From assembly GCA_000421085.1 (NCBI GenBank), contig ATWE01000008.1:62001-126000 (forward strand): a stretch of DNA of 64,000 nucleotides, written 5' to 3'. The DNA is from Ensifer sp. USDA 6670 (lineage in GTDB: Bacteria > Pseudomonadota > Alphaproteobacteria > Rhizobiales > Rhizobiaceae). This document shows positions 1-8,700 of this stretch, one piece after another; position 1 is the first letter of the stretch, and every line of letters starts with the position of its first letter. The notes under the pieces were generated by a model. It was not told the origin of the DNA. It saw nothing but the letters and a program-made list of their open reading frames with translations, and did no database searches. The position numbers were made by a program, and so were the translations under genes.

Positions 1-153
1 TGCCGCGCCCTGACCAATTTCGTGGGCAACGCGGTTGCGACGATCGTGGTGGCGAAGTGGGAAGGCGAGCTCGACCAGGCCCAGCTTTCCGCAGCTCTCG
101 GCGGCGAGGCGTCTGCCGAGGCCATCCCGACGCTCGTCCAGCCCGCCGAGTAA
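1..153 (+). CDS. dctA: C4-dicarboxylate transport protein DctA, C-terminal fragment
   Basis: Only the last 50 codons are inside the window; the gene begins upstream. The visible tail reads [19 protein letters not shown] followed by an acidic stretch and ends in PAE, which I recognise as the conserved C-terminus of the DctA sodium/proton:C4-dicarboxylate symporter (DAACS family) of the inner membrane. DctA imports succinate, malate and fumarate, the carbon supply of bacteroids in nodules. A strong terminator follows at 193-223. The fragment is short, but the motif is distinctive. The regulators dctBD would lie outside the window. Confidence 0.85.
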   Translation, partial: CRALTNFVGNAVATIVVAKWEGELDQAQLSAALGGEASAEAIPTLVQPAE

Positions 154-192
154 GCTTGCCTCCCAAGGCGAGACCGCACGCTGGTGCGGTTG

Positions 193-223
193 GCGCGGTC
201 CGGTTCTCCGGGCCGCGCTTTTT
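193..223 (+). terminator. Rho-independent terminator of dctA
   Basis: An 11-bp stem (GCGCGGTCCGG / CCGGGCCGCGC, one G-T wobble) with a TTCT loop is followed directly by TTTTT. It lies 40 bases after the dctA stop and before the convergent response-regulator gene. Confidence 0.9.
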
Positions 224-255
224 GCGATGAGGGTGGTACCCGGTACAAGATCAAA

Positions 256-1185
256 TCAGATCCCGTGCAGCACCTGCGTCGCCTTCACCGCCGCCGAGGC
301 CCGGTTTTCGACGCCGAGCTTCACATATATCTGTTCGAGATGCTTGGTGACGGTGCGCGAGCTCAAGCCCAGGATCTCGCCGATGTCGCGGTTGGATTTC
401 CCCTTGGCGATCCACAGCAGCACCTCGGACTCCCGCTGGGTGAGCCGGAAGTGCTGGCGCAGCGTTTCGTCGTCGCTCATGCCGTTCTCGGCCGTCAGCC
501 GGAAGAGGTATTCATTGGCGCCGATCGCACCGAGATAGGAGATCTGCAGGCCCGTCTGGCTTGCGCGCTGCAGTGTGAAAGTCCCTTGCCTTTCGCCGGC
601 GCTGGTCTCCCGCTCCCGCATCCACTCGGCAATGCGCCCGGCGACGAAGGCAAGACCGTCGTCGCTGCCCGTGGCAGCGTTGACGAGGCGGGTCGCCTGC
701 GGCGTCGACCAGCGGACCGTTCCATCGCCTCGCACCGCCAGCAGATGCCGCCCGGCAGCGTCCAGCGCGACACGGGCGCTCTGGGCGGAGCGCGCATTGG
801 AAAGATGGACGCGGATGCGGGCGCGCAACTCGTCGATATTGATCGGCTTGGTCAGATAGTCGACGCCGCCGGCTTCGAGCGCCCGCACCACATGCTCCGT
901 CTCGGTGAGGCCGGTCATGAAGACCACGGGCACCTGGGCGACGGAAGCATTCGCCTTCAGCCGGATGCAGGTGTCGAAACCGTCCATGCCGGGCATGACC
1001 GCATCGAGCAGGATGATGTCCGGTGTGATGCGATCGGCGATGTTGAGCGCCGCGTTGCCGGAGGTCGCAATCAATACGGAAAAGCCCGACTGTTCCAGCG
1101 CTTCGGTCAAAAAGCCGAGCGCCTCCGGTGAATCGTCGACGAGGAGTACGATGTCGCGGGCGTTCGCTGCCTCAGGCACGGGCAT
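256..1185 (-). CDS. Response regulator, REC plus LuxR-type DNA-binding domain
   Basis: A 309-residue two-component response regulator. The N-terminal receiver domain (about residues 10-125) has the acidic pair in LLVDDS, phospho-acceptor D61 in IILLDAVMPGMDG and the lysine in YLTKP. A middle segment (about 130-230) has no motif I can name but resembles a PAS-like linker. The C-terminus (about 240-305) is a LuxR/GerE helix-turn-helix (LTQRESEVLLWIAKGKSNRDI). I start at ATG 1185, preceded by GGGGAGG, rather than at an in-frame start 66 bases upstream. The start overlaps the end of the hybrid histidine kinase by 14 bases, so the two are co-translated and very likely cognate partners. Confidence 0.85.
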   Translation of the reverse strand: MPVPEAANARDIVLLVDDSPEALGFLTEALEQSGFSVLIATSGNAALNIADRITPDIILLDAVMPGMDGFDTCIRLKANASVAQVPVVFMTGLTETEHVVRALEAGGVDYLTKPINIDELRARIRVHLSNARSAQSARVALDAAGRHLLAVRGDGTVRWSTPQATRLVNAATGSDDGLAFVAGRIAEWMRERETSAGERQGTFTLQRASQTGLQISYLGAIGANEYLFRLTAENGMSDDETLRQHFRLTQRESEVLLWIAKGKSNRDIGEILGLSSRTVTKHLEQIYVKLGVENRASAAVKATQVLHGI

Positions 1186-4100
1186 TCGCCTCCCCGGCGA
1201 GCAGTTGTTTGAGAAAGGCGTCATAGCCTGCAAGGTCGAATGCCCCGACATAGGCGCGCGCCGCCTCGGCGAAGGCTCGATTGTCGGGGTTCAGGGCGAT
1301 CTCCGTCAATTTCGCTTCGATGCCCCTCACGTAACCGATTTCTCCGAGCTCGATCAATTCTTTCAAATGATGATGACCGGGGCTCGCCATCGCAGTGGTC
1401 TTGTCGGTGCCGGACGTTTCCCTCGGGCCGTCGTCGTAGATCCATTCGAGTTTCAGGTGGATCGCGAGCTTGTCGGTGAGCTGGCGCAGGCCGAAGGGTT
1501 TGGCAAGCGCATCGTTGTGGCCGACGGCGCCGGCGGCCGAGCCGTCGCCGATATTGGCCGAAAGCATGATCGCCGGTGCGCTCTGGCCGGCTTCCCTCAG
1601 TCGCATCACCAGATCCCAGCCGCTCATGCCGGGCATGGAGATGTCGATCAGGAACAGGTCCGGCTTCGTATGTTCGACGAGCGCCAGGCAGGCCGCCCCG
1701 CTCGCCGCCGCAAGAACGGTGAAGTCGAGCGGCGTCAGCAGCTCGCGCATCAGGTCGCGGTGATCCGCATTATCATCGACCACGACAATAGTCCGGCGTG
1801 GCCCGCGGTAGGACTTGATCTTGCGCACCGGGTCCTTGAGTGCGGCGGGCCGGTCGACCGCAGAGAGCATCAGCCGGACTTTGAAGGCCGTGCCCTTGTC
1901 CTTCTCGCTGGTTACGGAGATTTCGCCGCCGAGCGTCTGGGTGAGCAGGCGCGTGATGGTCAGGCCGAGGCCGAGGCCCGGCATGCGATATTCCGCCTCG
2001 CCGCGCTGGAAGGGCTCGAAGATCCTGGGCAGGTCCTTCTCGCTGATGCCGTGGCCGCTGTCCTCGATGGTGAAACTTGCAACCTGGCTGCGATAGGCGA
2101 CGTCGAAGCGGATCCGCCCCCGTTCCGTGAACTTCAGGGCGTTGGAGAGCAGATTGACGAGGATCTGCCGCAGGCGCTTGTCGTCGGTGCGGACATATTG
2201 CGGCAGCGAGGCTGCGCGGCTGTGCTCGAAGGCGATGCCCTTGGCCTGCGCCTGCGGGCGGAACATGTCGACGATCTGATCCAAAAAGTCCTGAATGTTG
2301 ATCTCGTTGGAATAAACCTGCAGCTTGCCGGCTTCGATCTTGGAAATGTCGAGGAGGCCGTCGATAAGTCCGGAGAGATGGTCGGCGCTGCGCCTGATCG
2401 CCTTGATCGCTCCCTGCCGCGGCGGCGGTATCGTCTCGTCGCGCTCGAGGATCTGGGCGTAGCCGAGCACCGCATTGAGCGGCGTGCGCAGTTCGTGGCT
2501 GAGGCCCACGACATAGCGGCTCTTCGCGCGATTGGCCGACTCGGCCTTCTCCTTGGCATCCTGCAGCGCCGCGTCGGTCTTCTTGTGGGCGGCGATCTCC
2601 TTCAGTAGAGCCGTGTTCTGCCGGGAGGATTCCTCTTCCGCAACGACCCGGCTGTCATGGGCAAGCACGTAGAACCAGGACACTACGCCGGCAAGGATGG
2701 CGAAGACGAAGAAGACGATGGCGATGGTCCGCTCGACGACGTCGGCGGTTTCGGGAGAGGCGGCCGTGGTCTGGTGGGCGATCATCGCCAGGATGACGCC
2801 GATGCCGGTGATCGAGATCACCGCCGAAATCGCGTAGCGGCCGAGCCTTGTTGCGAGCTTTGCGACGACCGTTTCGGGCAGTACCGCCTTGGCCACGGTC
2901 GCGACCTGCGTGTTCAGACGCGCCTTTGGCTTGCACATGTCGTGGCAGCGGCTGTCGAGCGAACAGCAGAGCGAGCAGATCGGCGCCGCATAGGCCGGGC
3001 ACCAGGCCATGTCCTCCGGTTCGAACGGGTGTTCGCAGATCGAGCAGGTTATCTCGCGTTCGGAAAGCCAGCTCTTGCGCGGCTTGCGGGCGAGATAGAA
3101 TTTCCCTTCCGTCCACCAGGCGATCAGCGGCGAGACGATAAAGGCCGTTACGAGCGCGATATACGGGGCGAGCGAGGCGGCGATTTCGCCCGCCGCGCCG
3201 AAATGCGCGACGAGGGCGAAGAGTGTCGAGACGCCCATGGCGCCGAGGCCGACGGGGTTGATGTCGTAGAGATGAGCGCGCTTGAACTCGATGCCGGGCG
3301 GAGCGAGCCCGAGCGGCTTGTTGACGAAGAGATCGGCGGAGATCGTCGAGAGCCAGGCCATGGCGACGATCGAAAAGATGCCGAGCGTCTCCTCCAGCAG
3401 ACGATAGATGCCGAGCTCCATCAGGAGGAGCGCGATCGCCACGTTGAAGACCAGCCAGACGACGCGGCCTGGATGGCTGTGGGTGAGCCGCGAGAAGAAG
3501 TTCGACCAGGCGAGCGAGCCCGCATAGGCGTTCATCACGTTGATCTTCAGCTGCGAGACGACGACGAAGGCGGCCATCAGCAAGAGGGCGGTCGTGTCCG
3601 ACGGGAAGATGTACCCGAAGGCCGTGTAATACATTTGCGCCGGGTCGGCGGCCCTGGTCGAGGGAACGCCGGTGCTGAGCGCCAGGACGACCAGAAAGGA
3701 GCCGGCCAGCAGCTTCGGCGCGCCGACGATCACCCAGCCGGAGCCGGCAAGAAAGACGGCGATGCGGTGGCGGAGCTTGCGCTCGCCGTCCGGGGGCAGG
3801 AAGCGCAGGAAGTCCACCTGCTCACCGATCTGCGCCATCAGCGCGAAGATGACCGCCGAGGCAGCGCCGAATTCGACGAGATGGAACGGCGCGAACGTGC
3901 CGGGCGGGCCCGAAGCGTGATGGATGCCCGCATAGGCGAGCCACAGACCGACCTTCTCCCAGTCCGCAAACGCGATGAAGGCGAAGGGAAGAATGTTCAG
4001 GACGATCCAGAAGGGCTGGGTGACGAGCTGGAACCGGCTGATCAGCTTCACGCCATGGGTGACCAGTGGGATCACCATGACGGCGCTGGCGATGTAGCCA

Positions 4101-4552
4101 ATCCAGAGCGGTATGCCGAGCGCAAGCTCCAGCGCCCCGGACATGATCGAGGCTTCGATCGCAAAGAGGATGAAGGTGAAGCTTGCATAAATGAGCGAGG
4201 TGATCGTCGAGCCGATATAGCCGAAGCTTGCGCCGCGCGTCAGAAGGTCGATGTCGACGCCGTGACGGATGGCATAGCGGCTGATCGGCAGGCCGACGAG
4301 AAGGATCATCAGGCTCGCGACGAGGATCGCGACGATGGCGTTGGTCGTGCCGTAGGACATGGTAATGGCGCCGCCGATGGCTTCCAGCGCCAGGAAGGAG
4401 ATGGCGCCGATCGCCGTCTGCGAAATGCGCGCGGAGGAAAAGCGCCGCGCGCTCTTGGCGGTGAAGCGCAGCGCATAGTCTTCGAGCGTCTGGTTGGCGA
4501 CCCAGCGGTTATATTCTCGCCGAACGGGAATGATGCGCTGGCGTGCCGCCAT
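1172..4552 (-). CDS. NCS1 transporter-fused hybrid histidine kinase/response regulator
   Basis: A 1126-residue membrane sensor. Residues about 1-490 form a polytopic module resembling NCS1 (nucleobase:cation symporter, CodB-like) permeases. A cytosolic linker follows with eight cysteines (C503, 506, 518, 526, 529, 530, 536, 540), then two more membrane segments (about 560-640), a short coiled coil, HisKA with the phosphorylated H686 in SHELRTP, an HATPase domain with GLGLGL, and a receiver with D970 in LFLIDISMPGMSG. The C-terminal about 100 residues are unassigned. The architecture is analogous to CbrA-type kinases, where an SSS transporter is the sensor, but here the transporter type is NCS1. 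The ligand is unknown; a nucleobase or related solute is a guess. The downstream response regulator overlaps it. Confidence 0.85.
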   Translation of the reverse strand: MAARQRIIPVRREYNRWVANQTLEDYALRFTAKSARRFSSARISQTAIGAISFLALEAIGGAITMSYGTTNAIVAILVASLMILLVGLPISRYAIRHGVDIDLLTRGASFGYIGSTITSLIYASFTFILFAIEASIMSGALELALGIPLWIGYIASAVMVIPLVTHGVKLISRFQLVTQPFWIVLNILPFAFIAFADWEKVGLWLAYAGIHHASGPPGTFAPFHLVEFGAASAVIFALMAQIGEQVDFLRFLPPDGERKLRHRIAVFLAGSGWVIVGAPKLLAGSFLVVLALSTGVPSTRAADPAQMYYTAFGYIFPSDTTALLLMAAFVVVSQLKINVMNAYAGSLAWSNFFSRLTHSHPGRVVWLVFNVAIALLLMELGIYRLLEETLGIFSIVAMAWLSTISADLFVNKPLGLAPPGIEFKRAHLYDINPVGLGAMGVSTLFALVAHFGAAGEIAASLAPYIALVTAFIVSPLIAWWTEGKFYLARKPRKSWLSEREITCSICEHPFEPEDMAWCPAYAAPICSLCCSLDSRCHDMCKPKARLNTQVATVAKAVLPETVVAKLATRLGRYAISAVISITGIGVILAMIAHQTTAASPETADVVERTIAIVFFVFAILAGVVSWFYVLAHDSRVVAEEESSRQNTALLKEIAAHKKTDAALQDAKEKAESANRAKSRYVVGLSHELRTPLNAVLGYAQILERDETIPPPRQGAIKAIRRSADHLSGLIDGLLDISKIEAGKLQVYSNEINIQDFLDQIVDMFRPQAQAKGIAFEHSRAASLPQYVRTDDKRLRQILVNLLSNALKFTERGRIRFDVAYRSQVASFTIEDSGHGISEKDLPRIFEPFQRGEAEYRMPGLGLGLTITRLLTQTLGGEISVTSEKDKGTAFKVRLMLSAVDRPAALKDPVRKIKSYRGPRRTIVVVDDNADHRDLMRELLTPLDFTVLAAASGAACLALVEHTKPDLFLIDISMPGMSGWDLVMRLREAGQSAPAIMLSANIGDGSAAGAVGHNDALAKPFGLRQLTDKLAIHLKLEWIYDDGPRETSGTDKTTAMASPGHHHLKELIELGEIGYVRGIEAKLTEIALNPDNRAFAEAARAYVGAFDLAGYDAFLKQLLAGEANARA

Positions 4553-4663
4553 GGTCCCTCGTCATCTCGCAATGCCGGCCGAATGCGCCAGCCGCCCATG
4601 TCGTAACACGGACGAGCGGCCCGGGAAATTGCTGCATTGCGGAAAACGTCGCTATGACCCCGT

Positions 4664-7600
4664 CTAGACAGGCCCACGCGGATCGCTTTGTGTCGTTCTC
4701 TCCCTGTCCTCGAACCCGGCGAGGGTCTGTCTTGCCTTGGCCTCCCAGGTCCTGGCACCCTGCCTGCGCGCCAGCGCTATTGCACGGCGGAGCGGCCCGT
4801 AGCCTCGCTCCAGCTTGCTGTCGCCCCGCACGAGCAGTTCGGCCCGTAATCGCAACAGCTCGGCCGTGAAATAGTTCTCGCCCGTTTTCCTTGCGAGTTC
4901 CAGGGCTTGATCGATCGCTTGTGACGCTTCCGCGTGGAGATCGAGCTGAAGATAGCCGTTGGCGAGCATTCCCAAATAGCAGGTCTTGTCGATTTCCTGC
5001 TCGCCCATGTTGTCGCAGACATGGCGCATCTGCTTAAGGCCCGTCACATCCTTGCGGGTCATGGCGAGCAGCCATCCGGAGAAGAACGATCCCATGTTCA
5101 GCCAAAGCTGGAAACCGTTCCTCCTTGCCAACGGGAGGAGCTCGTCTATCAGACGCTCCATCGTTTCGGCGTCGTTGCGCAGCGCCATCAGGATGCAGCC
5201 GTCGCCGAGGCATGCAGCGAGGCGATAGTCGGTCTGCTTTCTCGCATCGGATTCCGCCTGCCGGAAGAGCGAAAGCGCGTCCTCCTCTTCGCCCAGGAGC
5301 TCCAGTGTCCAGGAGAGGTAGATCATCGCCATGCTTGGGAAATCGCTGCCGATCCGATCCGCTTCCTCTCGATGCCGAAGGGCGTTCGCGAGCAGTGCCT
5401 TCGCCTGGCGGAACCGGCCGCGAGCAAAGGCGCACATGCCCCGGAACTGCTTGCCGAGCACGAGTGCCTTAAGGTGATCTTGCTTTTGCCCGATCTCGAG
5501 GAGTTGATCGCTCGCCCACTCGGCGTCCCTGAGCCGGGCGGAATTGAAGGCCGTCCCGAAAAGCCCGTCGAGAGCCCTGATGGCCGCCTCCGGGTCGCCT
5601 GTCGCCTCGCCGAGGCGCATCACGTTGCGGTATGCATTGCTTCCCTCTCGAGTCATGAAACCAAACGTCGCGTAGAGGACATCGCCGCGCTCGAGCTCGA
5701 GACGGAGCTCCAGATGATCGCGACCCGGAGACGGGGGCAGTTTGCGGATGCACTCGAGTCCTCTGGCGAACATATTGGCGGCTTCCTGCTTCGCCCAGGT
5801 CGCGGCGAGCTTCAAACCGGCCGTGAGCCAATGCTCGGCGGCACGCTCGTACAATCCAGCCTCGTCCAGATGCTGGGCCAGAACTTCCGGGTGATCGGCG
5901 GCGGCCGAGGGTTCCGTTCGCTCTATCGCGTCCACGACCAGCGCATGGAGCTGCCTGCGTCTGTCCCGCAGCAGCGCGCCGCTCGCCGCCTCCTGAAGGA
6001 GCGCGTGGGTGAAACTGTATCTCGGCCAATCCGAGAACGGCTGCGGGGCGACCAGACCGACCGCCGTCAGGCGCTCCAACTCGGGCTTCAATGCTTCGAT
6101 CGGCATTTCGGCAACGTCGGCAAGCATCCGGACGTCGAATTCGCGGCCGATGATCGCCGCGACCTGCGCTATGTTCTTGCCCGGTCCGAGCTTGTCGAGA
6201 CGCGACAGGAGCGAGGACTGAAGGGAGTTAGGGACCGCAAGATCGGTATCGTGAGTGCCCGATCGGGGGGAGCCCGAGGAAGCCGCAAGCTCGGCGGTCG
6301 ACCGCGAAAGTTCCTCGAGGAAGAGCGGCACTCCCTCCGCCCTGCGCAGCACGGAGCGCGTAAGCTCCGCCCCCAGAAGCACGCCCGACGCGGCTTTCCG
6401 GACGAGTTCGTTCGCTTCGTCGCGCGAAAGACGTGTGAGCCTGATCTCTTCGACGGTATTTCCCCGGTTTTCGGATTTCAGCTCGCCATTGCGGGAGGTC
6501 ACGATGATGAGCAGGGGCAGATTCATGGCCTCTTCGATCAGTCTGTCGAGCAAGTTTGCCGACGACGGATCGATCCATTGTTCGTCTTCGATCGCAAGCA
6601 GCATCGGGCCCGCTCCGGCCTGGTGCACCAACCAGTCGATATAGGTTTGCCGAACCGTCAGCTGTTGCTGGGGTGGCGGAAGCGTGGACGGCGGGTACTC
6701 GGCCTGCTCGATGTTCAGCAATCGCGCGAAGATCGGAAGGGAATCGTCGGTCGGCACGCTGCTCACGCAGAGGGCAGCCTCCAACTTGCCGGCGGCGATC
6801 GCAGGCGGGTCGGCGTTGGATATACCCACTTCCTGGCGAAACAGTTGAAGGAAGGGGAAGAGGGCGCTGTTGGCGTAGGCTGACGAGCACTGGACAGTCA
6901 GCGTCTTTACGCCGGCAAGCGCCTCCTTCACTTCGAAAAGCAGCCGCGACTTGCCTATGCCCGGCTCGCCGCTGATGAGGACCGCTCTTCCACGCCGTTC
7001 CTCAACAATCGCCCGCCAGACGTTCACGACCTGTGCGATCTCGGTTCGGCGGCCGACAAGTGCAGTCAGATGGCTTTTGCGGGCGAACCTGGTGCCGACG
7101 GAAATGGGCTGTTCGACGCGCCACATTCGAACGGGGCTGCTGAAGCCTTTCAGGATCGTTTCGCCAAGATCGCTGAACAGGAAGGAGCCGCGCGCCATCT
7201 GGTATGTGGTCTGATCGGTCAGGATCGTCTGCGGAGCTGCCGTCGCTTCAAGCCGCTGGGCGAGATTCGGGACAGGGCCAAAGGCGACGGTGGAAACGCC
7301 GGCCGGCGCCCCTTCCACGTCACCGACCACGACGAGGCCGCTTGCAATGCCGATCCTCACATTGAGAGGCAAATGGTCGGGCGTCTCGATCTGAGGCACG
7401 ACCCGCAATATGTCGAGGGCCAGTTCGAGCGCTCTTTCCGCGTCATCCTCCTCGGCGACCGGATAGCCGAATAGAACCTGAAACGCATCGCCCACATAGT
7501 TTGCAACGAAGCCGCCATGTGATCTCGCGAGCCCGTTGCAGCTGTTGAGATAGGTGCGCGTGAGAAGGCTGAAATCTTCGGGATCGAGCCTTGCAGCGTA

Positions 7601-7870
7601 ATCGGTAGAGCCGACCATGTCGCAAAAGAGAATGGTCAGTTGACGGCGCTCGGGAAGCCTTTTTTGAGCGGGGTCGGGCGCAGGCGGTTTCTCCATGGCC
7701 GCGATCGCGGCCATGAGCTTGCGGCGCTGGCCGACTGGAATTCGCAATTCGCGAAGGTCGGCTTCCGTCAGGAGATGCAGGCTTTCGAAATCGACGCGCG
7801 CGCGCGCGAAAGCCGGCTCGAGGTCGCCGAGCCCCATGTCCTGCAGCCATTTTCCGACATCGCTCATCAT
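4664..7870 (-). CDS. SAM domain-adenylate/guanylate cyclase-AAA ATPase-TPR regulator
   Basis: A 1068-residue soluble multidomain protein. Residues 1-60 are a SAM domain (WLQDMGLGDLEPAF). Residues about 75-245 are a class III nucleotidyl cyclase with the two metal aspartates in LTILFCDMVGSTD and NYVGDAFQVLFGYP. An AAA/STAND ATPase follows, with Walker A GEPGIGKS near residue 300 and a Walker B-like LLAIEDEQWID. The remainder to the C-terminus is helical TPR-like repeat. Such proteins are common in rhizobia, which encode many cyclases; the signal is unknown. It is transcribed in the same direction as the kinase gene but separated by 111 bases, so it probably has its own promoter. ATG codons exist at both residue 1 and residue 2. 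Confidence 0.85.
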   Translation of the reverse strand: MMSDVGKWLQDMGLGDLEPAFARARVDFESLHLLTEADLRELRIPVGQRRKLMAAIAAMEKPPAPDPAQKRLPERRQLTILFCDMVGSTDYAARLDPEDFSLLTRTYLNSCNGLARSHGGFVANYVGDAFQVLFGYPVAEEDDAERALELALDILRVVPQIETPDHLPLNVRIGIASGLVVVGDVEGAPAGVSTVAFGPVPNLAQRLEATAAPQTILTDQTTYQMARGSFLFSDLGETILKGFSSPVRMWRVEQPISVGTRFARKSHLTALVGRRTEIAQVVNVWRAIVEERRGRAVLISGEPGIGKSRLLFEVKEALAGVKTLTVQCSSAYANSALFPFLQLFRQEVGISNADPPAIAAGKLEAALCVSSVPTDDSLPIFARLLNIEQAEYPPSTLPPPQQQLTVRQTYIDWLVHQAGAGPMLLAIEDEQWIDPSSANLLDRLIEEAMNLPLLIIVTSRNGELKSENRGNTVEEIRLTRLSRDEANELVRKAASGVLLGAELTRSVLRRAEGVPLFLEELSRSTAELAASSGSPRSGTHDTDLAVPNSLQSSLLSRLDKLGPGKNIAQVAAIIGREFDVRMLADVAEMPIEALKPELERLTAVGLVAPQPFSDWPRYSFTHALLQEAASGALLRDRRRQLHALVVDAIERTEPSAAADHPEVLAQHLDEAGLYERAAEHWLTAGLKLAATWAKQEAANMFARGLECIRKLPPSPGRDHLELRLELERGDVLYATFGFMTREGSNAYRNVMRLGEATGDPEAAIRALDGLFGTAFNSARLRDAEWASDQLLEIGQKQDHLKALVLGKQFRGMCAFARGRFRQAKALLANALRHREEADRIGSDFPSMAMIYLSWTLELLGEEEDALSLFRQAESDARKQTDYRLAACLGDGCILMALRNDAETMERLIDELLPLARRNGFQLWLNMGSFFSGWLLAMTRKDVTGLKQMRHVCDNMGEQEIDKTCYLGMLANGYLQLDLHAEASQAIDQALELARKTGENYFTAELLRLRAELLVRGDSKLERGYGPLRRAIALARRQGARTWEAKARQTLAGFEDRERTTQSDPRGPV

Positions 7871-8106
7871 ACCCCTTAATATGGGTGGCGAATGATCAGC
7901 AACTCAACTTGCGCTTTTGTTTCGGCAGAGCTACATTAGTATCGGGAAATATCCTGTTTTGAAAGTCAAAGTTGCTATGACCGTGCGCCGCATCGGCGGC
8001 GGAAGTCGCGTTTCTTTTGCGTAATTCTAAGCGCTTGACGCTGAAATTGCTTGGCAGTCTTTCACTTTATCTGGGTCCAGATGCCCATAGCCATTTAGGT
8101 GTTCCC

Positions 8107-8670
8107 ATGCAAAAGCTTACCAAATGTTTGTTTCCAGCGGCAGTGCTGGCATTAGGCATGCCTGTCGCCGCGGCCGCGCAAGATTGCCCCACCGCTGACG
8201 ATTGGAAGGACGCACCCGTGGTCAGCGATGTCGCCAATGAGGAACGAAACGCCGTCAGCGACTTGCTGGCGAGGTATGCGTGGGCCATGAACAACAGGCA
8301 AATAGACGCTCTGAAAGATCTCTTTGCCGATGGCGGATCCTATGTGTTCTGTCAAATGGGGAAGAAAACCCCCGACGAAACCTACAGTTCGAAAGACGGC
8401 ATAGGGCGGCACTTCGAAGCCGTTTTCAGACCGCTGACAGACAACCGGCTTAACGCAAAGCGGGTTATGACCGGGTATACCATAGATAATCGAGGGGAAG
8501 ACATAAACGTAACCATGGTCGCCATCGTATTTATTCAGTATTTCGACTCGCCGCTGCCGCAACTGGACTATTTTGCCGACATATTCGTTACAATAGACAG
8601 AGCAACCAAGCGGATAAAGAGGCTCGTAGTTACTCCGGGCGATGGGCGGGTCAGCATAAGGGCGAGATAA
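8107..8670 (+). CDS. Exported SnoaL-like (NTF2 fold) protein
   Basis: I choose ATG 8107 because it opens a typical Sec signal peptide (MQKLTKCLFPAAVLALGMP...AAAAQ) with cleavage near residue 24. The open frame also extends 30 codons upstream without a signal. The mature part (NAVSDLLARYAWAMNNRQIDALKDLFADGG) matches the SnoaL-like/NTF2 fold seen in small polyketide cyclases and dehydratases. Catalytic residues cannot be assigned. It lies 30 bases before the di-heme protein gene in the same direction, so the two are probably co-transcribed. Base composition looks less GC-rich than the neighbours, which would fit recent acquisition. Function unknown; periplasmic location inferred. Confidence 0.7.
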   Translation: MQKLTKCLFPAAVLALGMPVAAAAQDCPTADDWKDAPVVSDVANEERNAVSDLLARYAWAMNNRQIDALKDLFADGGSYVFCQMGKKTPDETYSSKDGIGRHFEAVFRPLTDNRLNAKRVMTGYTIDNRGEDINVTMVAIVFIQYFDSPLPQLDYFADIFVTIDRATKRIKRLVVTPGDGRVSIRAR

Positions 8671-8700
8671 GAGAGCGAGACGCAGCCGAGGAAGGCCGCG

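Noticed and set aside
905-4606. Long open frames on the plus strand opposite the hybrid kinase gene
   Set aside because: Their translations are Arg/Gly/Asp-rich without domains, and they mirror the codon structure of the real minus-strand gene. High GC content makes such antisense frames common throughout this window.
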